From Procambarus clarkii (Eukaryota > Arthropoda > Malacostraca > Decapoda > Cambaridae), in assembly GCF_040958095.1 (NCBI RefSeq), contig NC_091172.1, positions 26,351,562 through 26,415,561 of the forward strand: a stretch of DNA of 64,000 bases, written 5' to 3'. Made by a program: the position numbers and the translations under genes. Shown piece after piece: positions 56,440-64,000 of this stretch (the first letter of the stretch is position 1; each line of letters starts with the position of its first letter). The notes beneath the pieces are model-generated. The model was not told where the DNA came from. It worked only from the letters and a program-made list of their open reading frames with translations, and searched no databases.

Positions 56440-56550
56440 ATGAGTCACAATAACGTGGGTGAAGTATGTTGACCAGACTACACACTAGAAGGTGAAGGGA
56501 CGACGACGTTTCGGTCCGTCCTGGACCGAAAGAGGGGATGAGGGGTCTGG
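56440..56550 (-). repeat. Family F repeat with partial inverted partner
   Basis: GGCGATGAGTCACAATAACG, TTGACCAGACTACACACTAG, GACGACGACGTTTCGGTCCG, then CCTGGACC and a distorted end, GGGGTCTGGTCAAC, that pairs with the start. Confidence 0.75.
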
Positions 56551-56559
56551 TCAACAAGT

Positions 56560-56720
56560 TCACATATATATTAGAAACAGCAGCGGTCCATCGTCCGAGC
56601 CTTGTTGGACCCCTACTTGGTACATTCCTTCAACTTGAAGCCTCTCTGAGTGTGACTCTGATTTCCGTCCATCAGGTACTCCAGTTCTAAGAGACGAGAC
56701 AGACAAGTACAATGGAGCTG
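56560..56720 (-). pseudogene. LINE reverse transcriptase scrap
   Basis: Minus strand: LEYLMDGNQSHTQRG then, after a frame change, [18 protein letters not shown]. This corresponds to REYL...K and [20 protein letters not shown]. It may belong with LINE-E, with family F inserted between. Confidence 0.6.
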
Positions 56721-56827
56721 TGGGACTAGTTCCTGTTGTGTGTGTGTCTTGTAGTGTCCCGAGGGCGAGGACACCCGCAGGGACACATATTTGGCCTGTG
56801 GGTCACGCGATGCCACACCAAGTTTGA

Positions 56828-57155
56828 CAATGTGGGACACAGGTTCACTCACGTCATCTCAATGTGGGACACAGGTTCACTCACGTCATCTCAATGTGGG
56901 ACACAGGTTCACTCACGTCATCTCAATGTGGGACACAGGTTCACTCACGTCATCTCAATGTGGGACACAGGTTCACTCACGTCATCGCAATGTGGGACAC
57001 AGGTTCACTCACGTCATCTCAATGTGGGACACAGGTTCACTCACGTCATCGCAATGTGGGACACAGGTTCACTCACGTCATCTCAATGTGGGACACAGGT
57101 TCACTCACGTCATCTCAATGTGGGACACAGGTTCACTCACGTCATCTCAATGCTC
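56828..57155. repeat. 32-bp minisatellite
   Basis: Ten copies of a 32-bp unit (CAATGTGGGACACAGGTTCA + CTCACGTCATCT), differing only at CATCTC/CATCGC. Frames across it are artefacts. Confidence 0.97.
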
Positions 57156-57343
57156 ACGACCTCGCAATTTATCCCTTTTAACAACAGTACACTTAACTGT
57201 TGCTACTGTTTAACCGGACTGTCTTAAATATTCAGGGCTAAATGGGAGTCACTGCTCCTGCTCCAATGACGCCACTGTCAGGTGGAGACATTGAAAAAGA
57301 AAAAAAAACACGTGGACGAAAAAGGAATCAGAAGAAATCTGAA

Positions 57344-58310
57344 TTCCTCCCAGCACATCTTTGGTAACCCTTACCCTTCCCCCTAGCACCTCCCAGCACA
57401 TCTTTGGTAACCCTTGCCCTTCCCCCTAGCACCTCCCAGCACATCTTAGGTAACCCTTATCCTTCCCCCTAGCACCTCCCAGCACATCTCAGGTAACCCT
57501 TACCCTTCCCCCTAGCACCTCCCAGCACATCTTTGGTAACCCTTACCCTTCCCCCTAGCACCTCCCAGCACATCTTAGGTAACCCTTATCCTTCCCCCTA
57601 GCACCTCCCAGCACATCTCAGGTAACCCTTACCCTTCCCCCTAGCACCTCCCAGCACATCTTAGGTAACCCTTACCCTTCCCCCTAGCACCTCCCAGCAC
57701 ATCTTAGGTAACCCTTACCCTTCCCCCTAGCACCTCCCAGCACATCTCAGGTAACCCTTACCCTTCCCCCTAGCACCTCCCAGCACATCTCAGGTAACCC
57801 TTACCCTTCCCCCTAGCACCTCCCAGCACATCTCAGGTAACCCTTACCCTTCCCCCTAGCACCTCCCAGCACATCTCAGGTAACCCTTACTCTTCCCCCT
57901 AGCACCTCCCAGCACATCTTAGGTAACCCTTACCCTTCCCCCTAGCACCTCCAAGCACATCTTAGGTAACCCTTACCCTTCCCCCTAGCACCTCCCAGCA
58001 CATCTCAGGTAACCGTTACCCTTCCTCCCAGCACATCTTAGGTAACCCTTACCTTTCCCCCTAGCACCTCCCAGCACATCTTAGGTAACCCTTACCCTTC
58101 CCCCTAGCACCTCCCAGCACATCTTAGGTAACCCTTACCCTTCCCCCTAGCACCTCCCAGCACATCTCAGGTAACCCTTACCTTCCCCCTAGCACCTCCC
58201 AGCACATCTCAGGTAACCATTACCTTCCCCCTAGCACCTCCCAGCACATCTCAGGTAACCTTTACCCTTCCCCCTAGCACCTCCCAGCACATCTCAGGTA
58301 ACCTACCTAG
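57344..58310. repeat. 43-bp minisatellite, about 22 copies
   Basis: Unit contains CTCCCAGCACATCTTAGGTA and ACCCTTACCCTTCCCCCTAG. Variants CTTTGG, CTTAGG and CTCAGG are clustered. A 22-bp deletion shortens one unit near 58020. Confidence 0.97.
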
Positions 58311-58604
58311 CATCACCCTCGGAGCCGGAGCCAATATTTCCTCAGAATCTCTCCCTACAGTACGAGGCGGAAAATTTATCTCAACTATAAATTTTTGGCA
58401 ACGTGAATCTTCCCCTCTGTTAAAGTCGACCTCGCCCCCTTGAGCGCAGCAATGTATAGGTACTGTGCAGCACACACTTAAGGGAAGGAAATGTTATGAT
58501 ACTCCCCCACCTCCTTGTTCTCTATGTTCTCTAATCTTTAGCCAACTTTATTCTGCATGTTTCTTTGGTTTATTCTCTCTTTTCTCAGGCGTAACAGGGA
58601 AGAG

Positions 58605-59040
58605 ACTGAATGTAGTGCCTGAGGGAGAAGTGGATTTAACCAACAGAAGACAGCGAGTCACTCACTGTGAGGGGTGAGGGGTGAGGTCTCAGAGATGTCA
58701 CTAGTGGAGTCCCACAGGGTTCATCTCTTGGATCTATCCTCTTTCTCGTATATGCAGAGGCTCTTCCAGAAGGAATAGATTCATTCCTCTCAATGTTTGC
58801 TGATGATGCGAAAATTTTGAGGAGGATTAAGACATTGGAAGGCAGCACAAGGCTACAAGATGACCTGGACAAAGTATGGTCTAACAAATGGATACTAGAG
58901 TTTAACTTGAGTAAATGTAAGGTAATGGAGCTAGAGGAGGGAGGAGGAGGACAGACACATGGGTACTAATTGGGAAATGAATTCCTCCAAGAAACGAACG
59001 GAGAGAAAGTTCTAGGAAGTAATCGCTCATTTCGGATAGG
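58605..59040 (+). pseudogene. LINE-A internal RT fragment
   Basis: LTNRRQRV (58635), a shift, TSGVPQGS-equivalent (ACTAGTGGAGTCCCACAGGG, 58699), IDSFLSMFADDAKILRRIKT (about 58777-58835), LQDDLDKVWSNKWILEFNLS KCKVM (58850-58925), then decay by 59040. Here the 3' end is missing rather than the 5' end. No (CA)n tract adjoins it. Confidence 0.8.
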
Positions 59041-59159
59041 CTATCCTAGAGGCCTGTAACACCACTATGAAAGCTTCAAGAAAGTTCTCGGGTATACTAA
59101 AATAGCATTTTAAACAGTGTATATTGTAGATGATATATTGGGGGAAGGGCTACATATGA

Positions 59160-59285
59160 GCACATAACCACGGGAGACTTCTTGAGGTGGTTCCGAGGAT
59201 CAAACGTCCTCCGCGGCCCTGTCTCTGACCAGATCTTCTGGTAGGTGAGCTGGTGAAGCAGGCTGTTAGACACCGCTGTTCGCCG
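59160..59285 (-). mobile_element. SINE-tail fragment
   Basis: Reverse complement of CTAACAGCCTGCTTCACCAG, AGAAGATCTGGTCAGAGACA, GGGCCGCGGAGGACG and CACCTCAAG. Diverged member of the 54800 family. Confidence 0.5.
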
Positions 59286-59654
59286 TCAGATGCATGCATT
59301 CCAACCCGGTTCATCTTGAAACAGACCTGCGCGATCTGGTGTCTAAGATTCTAGCCCGATTAGACAACAGGAACAGAATTGGCGGGAACGAAAAGTGCAT
59401 TTTTATTCTATTTCTTACAACTATGATCAGTTTTATACACTCTTTCATGTATAGTCAAATTAGTGTTTAAATAAATAAACAGTGAACTCACAAATTCACT
59501 TATATGATTCATGGGGATCAGCTTTGACCATACCTGTTCTTCACTCTATGCCCTGAAGGAGCATACAGTGAAGAACCACCCAATTATACCCCGTTATGAG
59601 TGACAGCCGTTGTCAACTGTGCCACCGGCGGAGGCAGGCTCTTGACTGCCACGT

Positions 59655-59720
59655 TACTGTCTCTGCGGGACCAAAGAGCCAGAGCTCAACCCCCCGGCAA
59701 GCACAAATAGGTGAGTACAG
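59655..59720 (+). mobile_element. LINE-A 3' terminus only
   Basis: GCGGGACCAAAGAGCCAGAG to AATAGGTGAGTAC. The region 59286-59654 has no call. Confidence 0.78.
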
Positions 59721-59802
59721 CCTGTCAAGATCTCCCCCAAGATGGCCCCGGAACCCCCCCCCACTCACTGTCTCTACGGTGGGGTGGGTTGTCTGCTGGT
59801 TG

Positions 59803-60096
59803 TGTGTTTACTAGTTGTGTTGTGTTTTTGCGGGGGTTGAGCTTTGCTCTTTCGGCCCGCCTCTCAACTGTCAATCAACTGTTTACTAACTACTTTTTTT
59901 TTTCACATCACACACACACACCCTAGGAAGCAGCCCGTGACAGCTGACTAACTCCCAGGTACCTATTTACTGCTAGGTAACAGGGGCACTTAGGGTGAAA
60001 GAAACTTGGCCCATTTGTTTCTGCCTCGTGCGGGAATCGAACCCGCGCCACAGAATTACGAGTCCTGCGCGCTATCCACCAGGCTACGAGGCCCCT
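59803..60096 (-). mobile_element. Composite SINE with tRNA-Thr-like anticodon
   Basis: Same organisation as 55140. The tRNA-like head (60092-60023) differs mainly in the anticodon loop, CTCGTAA (CGT, Thr), instead of CTCGCAA. Core, short (GT)n, A-run and LINE-like tail are all present. Confidence 0.82.
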
Positions 60097-60259
60097 TGGG
60101 TGGGGGTTGTCTGTTGGTTGTGTGTGTTGGGGAGGAGGGGGGTTGTCTGCTAACCCTACCACTTGTGTCTGTTTGTTTCTTCAGACAGAAGAAACTAGCA
60201 ATAGCCTCATAGCTGCAGTGAACAAGGCACTAAATATCCCCACCAAACTGACAGAAGCT

Positions 60260-60600
60260 TGGAAGAGGAGGGGGGGGGAGAGAAGATGGGAGGGGGTGGG
60301 AGAAGAGGGGAGAGGGAATGGGGGGAAGATGGGGGAGGGGGGAGGCATAGAAAACGGAATTGGCGGAAGTTACTGACTGTTAATCACAGTGCCAGCTTAT
60401 CTGAGGCACTGTTTTTTTGGGGGGGCATCCATTAAGCGTAGACATCTGAGAGAAGAAAAGTGTGGAGGGGGGAAATGAGGTGGAGAGAGGGAGAGAGAGG
60501 AAGGGTGGTGGGGTGGGGTGGGTTGCTTGGGAAGGGAGGGAGGGAAGGAGGGAAGGGAAGGGGAAGAGGGTGGGATGGATAGATGGAGAAGCTGTAGGTC
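60260..60600. repeat. G/A-rich tracts
   Basis: Purine tracts at 60262-60360 and 60455-60580 with GGGGGGG runs. Confidence 0.9.
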
Positions 60601-60666
60601 AACACCATATCACACCCTTGGTGCCAAACATTGTGTCACTGGTAATCTGCTTGCCTGATGGTCTAG

Positions 60667-60815
60667 TTGGGGGGGGGAGAGGGAGGGGGGGAGGGGGTGG
60701 GGGATGGGGGGAGGGGGGGGAGGGGGAGGGGGGGAGGGGGGGGGGGGAGGGGGGGAGGGGGAAGGGGGGAGGGGGAGGGGGGAAGATGTGTGGTCGCTTC
60801 AAGGAAGGGGGGGGG
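60667..60815. repeat. G-quadruplex-prone tract
   Basis: About 150 bases almost entirely of G runs (4-12 long) separated by single A or GA/GT. Far exceeds the four-run requirement for G-quadruplex formation. Confidence 0.93.
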
Positions 60816-61165
60816 GGGTCCACCTTCTCCCCACCCCCCATTTTTTTTTTTAACACCAGTGGGTACAGGAACAGACGACTTAAGTGATTCCTGTGAGCTA
60901 ACAGACTGAGAGCTCTCCCTTCCATCATAGCTCAGTGTATCAGCCGTATATACCCAGTGGTTTTTCCCTTGGAACGGGACTCTCTATAATCGGTTAGTTA
61001 AGGATTAGCACCTAGTTAATCCTTCCCCACCGGCTAGGACTCAAGTCTAGGCAAATTGCTTGAGAAGCGCGGGTTGAATGTGTTACCATTGCGCCACCAA
61101 ACGCTGCCTAGCCATCCTCCTCTCCCCAAGCCTTCGCCACAACCTTTTTATGCTTTCGTAGCAGC

Positions 61166-61178
61166 CTGTCTCTCTCTG

Positions 61179-61209
<31 letters not shown>

Positions 61210-61234
61210 GTCTCTCTCTCTGTCTCTCTCTCTG

Positions 61235-61286
<52 letters not shown>

Positions 61287-61316
61287 TCTCTGTCTCTCTC
61301 TCTGTCTCTCTCTCTG

Positions 61317-61377
<61 letters not shown>

Positions 61378-61394
61378 GTCTCTCTCTCTGTCTC

Positions 61395-61452
<58 letters not shown>
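61166..61452. repeat. (CT)n / (TCTCTCTG)n tract, 285 bp
   Basis: CT dinucleotides with TCTCTCTGTC interruptions that recur every 12 bases in places. Confidence 0.97.
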
Positions 61453-61455
<3 letters not shown>

Positions 61456-61744
61456 CGTACAGGATAAGGCTGAGTCGGCGCCCCTGGTCTGCAGCTACTG
61501 TGCAGTGACGCTATGCTCCCATCCAAGGATTCTGTCCGGAATCCTAGCAACATTTTCATGTATTGCGCACACTCAACAGGACCAGGCACCCAGCCTGGCA
61601 CTGAGGACACTCACCTGGACCAGGCACCGTGAACCGTGGAAGCGAAAGAATGAGACCAGGAGTTCGCAAAGTTTTATTTTGATGACTTTCTGGGAGAGGA
61701 AGATAAGGTCTCCCTGGTCCTCAAGGTCCTCACGTGTACACAGT

Positions 61745-61925
61745 CTGTAGTTCGCAAACTGTTTACGATCTTGGAGGCCTTGTAAGGGTTGCCTTGTAAG
61801 ATTATGATTGTTATAGACAACTTGGTAAGGCTTCGGAACTCTTAACACTGCTAAAGAGATGCAAACTAAGCAAACATGCTCGAGAAAAGATGCACAGGTT
61901 TCGTAATTCTGGCCCAAACTGTGCA
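61745..61925. mobile_element. MITE fragment
   Basis: GATTGTTATAGACAA, AGGCTTCGGAACTC, GAAAAGATGCACAGGTTTCG, TAATTCTGGCCCAA resemble the MITE interior and right TIR. Diverged. 61926-62337 has no call. Confidence 0.45.
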
Positions 61926-62335
61926 AGTTACATACCCATCACTGTAGGAAGAATAGTCTTATCATCCGAGTTAATCGAGTCGATATAGTTCCAGTTTCCT
62001 CCTGACCGAGCCAATTTTCTCAAAGAACTGCACGGACTCTTAAAATGGTAATCTCATTTTTGCAAACGATGCTTGAGAATTCATCCGGGAAAAAACATAT
62101 ATGCCTCTGAGCTGTGAGTGTCCCCTCACGGCAGAGAGTTCTTAGAGTACAGAGTACTCAGAGTACTCTCCAGCTGGGCTCGATGAGTGTCAGAGCATCC
62201 AGACTGGGGGCCCAGTATCACGGTGGCAGCAGGCGATGTAGAACAACACATTTGCTTAAACCATTAACAGAAAAACCAGTCTAAAAAATACTGTCCTTAA
62301 CAGAATAATTCTGGGTAAATGAGGAGCTATATAAG

Positions 62336-62337
<2 letters not shown>

Positions 62338-62424
<87 letters not shown>
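62338..62424. repeat. (GA)n microsatellite
   Basis: About 86 bp of GA with decayed AAAGAGAG words after it. 62460-62810 shows no gene. Confidence 0.98.
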
Positions 62425-62427
<3 letters not shown>

Positions 62428-62811
62428 CAGAAAGAGAGAGAAAAGACAGAGAGAGCTAAAACGAGTGTATGAACGAATCTAACCCAAACAAGCACTATTG
62501 ACACTGTCTACAGTCCTACCACTGTACTAATGACTGTGTTTGCACCGTAACGTCACAGTTAAGGCCTCGACAAACACCGTAGCCAATGCCAACCACCTTT
62601 TACCAACCCTGTTACTCTCCCTGCGATACCATTAGAGGTCAACATACGACCTGTCTCTTTGCAGATAATGAATGCGTGGAGCGAATTTGACCCTTGGTGT
62701 GGTTTGGCAACAAAGGAACTCAAACAAAGGATGGAAAAATTATGCTCTGGGGAAATCGTTTTACGAGATATTAATTATATTAATCTTGAATATAATAGGA
62801 GTGTGTGTGAA

Positions 62812-63187
<376 letters not shown>

Positions 63188-63289
63188 GGTGAGGTGGCAG
63201 AGGTTGGGATGCCGTATATATATTCTCATTTATTTTATTTTTAATGATTATAAATAACATATAGAGGTGAAATTAATAATGTTTAATAT

Positions 63290-63530
63290 CAACAGGTAGA
63301 TTGAACACTAATTAACATACATGAAGTAGAAAGTATAATAATTAACATAACAGAAATTAAAATAAACGGGTAGAACTAACAATAATTAACATACAATAGG
63401 CAGACTAAAATGAACAAACAGGTAGAAAAATAATTACCACAGAACAGGTAGACAGAACAATGATTAATAATAGGTAGAAAGCCAGATAATTAGCATTGAC
63501 AGGTGGGATAATAATATGTAGACAAGTAGA
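63290..63530. repeat. Degenerate ACAGGTAGA...AATAATTAAC repeats
   Basis: Irregular words ACAGGTAGA and ATAATTAACAT recur about eight times. Probably an old satellite of roughly 30 bp. Confidence 0.6.
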
Positions 63531-63747
63531 GCTTTATACAGAATAAAAACCTATTACATATGAAGTTTATTGCAAACACTTCATATACCGCTATATAGAA
63601 GTGCCGAAGCCAGAGTCGACAGAATTGTGACAAACATACGGATATGGCGGCCGATGTAAACAGAAAAGTCACCTGTTATAATTATTTTGCCCCTCCGCCA
63701 CATAGCGTAGAGGGGTTTATTGAGTGTTTGTCTTGCCCACTTGTGAT

Positions 63748-63750
<3 letters not shown>

Positions 63751-63820
<70 letters not shown>
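63751..63820. repeat. (GT)n microsatellite at LINE-A 3' end
   Basis: About 70 bp of GT leading to ACTCACCTAGTTGTGATTGC. Confidence 0.98.
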
Positions 63821-63823
<3 letters not shown>

Positions 63824-64000
63824 CACCTAGTTGTGATTGCGGGGGTTGAGCTCTGGCTCATTGGTCCCGCCTCTCAACCGTCAATCAACTGATGTACAGG
63901 TTCCTGAGCCTACTGGGCTCTATCAAATCTACACTTGACACTGTGTATGGAGTCAGCCTCCACCACATCACTGGCTAATGCATTCCATTTGTCAACCACT
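63821..64000 (-). mobile_element. LINE-A 3' end, runs off the window
   Basis: Complete 3' end, then the C-terminal codons VDKWNALASDVVEADSIHS on the minus strand, up to the right edge. Confidence 0.88.

Noticed and set aside
56736..57227. 163-codon frame with repeated FTHVISMWDTGSLTSSQCGTQ-type residues
   Set aside because: 32-bp minisatellite shifting through three frames.

Overview
This window looks like gene-poor chromosomal DNA from a decapod crustacean, most likely a crayfish or a close relative. That assignment is an inference. It rests on the LINE protein sequences, the tRNA-derived SINEs, the TTAGG-type telomere motif and the extreme load of AC/GT, AG/CT, AT and G-rich microsatellites. 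I found no host protein-coding gene, rRNA or intact tRNA gene I could defend. Almost everything recognisable is a transposable element, a tandem repeat or a foldback structure, so the window is best read as intergenic or long-intron sequence.

Layout. 1-5.2 kb: LINE debris, minisatellites, a CpG-rich block (1380-1900) and a foldback SINE. 5.7-8.7 kb: a degenerate LINE interrupted by a 1,745-bp TG...CA element with a 5-bp target duplication (a solo LTR) and by two short two-hairpin elements. 9-15 kb: a foldback MITE, a 17-bp array with higher-order structure, LINE 3' ends, a SINE and satellites. 15.3-22.4 kb: a large SINE foldback, a rearranged LINE copy, a composite SINE, a 30-bp CCAAT-rich array, a candidate second LTR and a MITE. 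25.2-28.6 kb: the best LINE reverse transcriptase frame in the window (403 codons), a second copy of the same LINE, a LINE of another family split by a SINE, and very long (CA)n tracts. 30-45 kb: a 35-bp array, more SINE foldbacks, LINE fragments and a cluster of CRE octamers (44.5 kb). 45.5-52.5 kb: a Jockey-like LINE on the minus strand, a 145-bp palindrome, a 21-bp array, a SINE with an 18-bp target duplication and a 133-bp inverted repeat spanning an AT tract. 52.7-64 kb: 17-, 32- and 43-bp arrays, duplicated composite SINEs, a G-quadruplex-prone tract and long GA/CT tracts.

How the parts relate. I use LINE-A for the dominant LINE. Its reverse transcriptase ends FKCRYDRAQ, and its 3' end reads CTAGGTGAGTAC followed by (AC)n. 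Most LINE-A fragments have an (AC)n tract at both ends in the same orientation as the element, although they are 5'-truncated at different points. This suggests insertion into (AC)n targets. Several tRNA-headed SINEs carry a LINE-A- or LINE-D-like 3' tail after an internal (GT)n tract, so they probably borrow LINE machinery. At least six repeats are present as head-to-head inverted copies, which points to a recurring snap-back or template-switch process.
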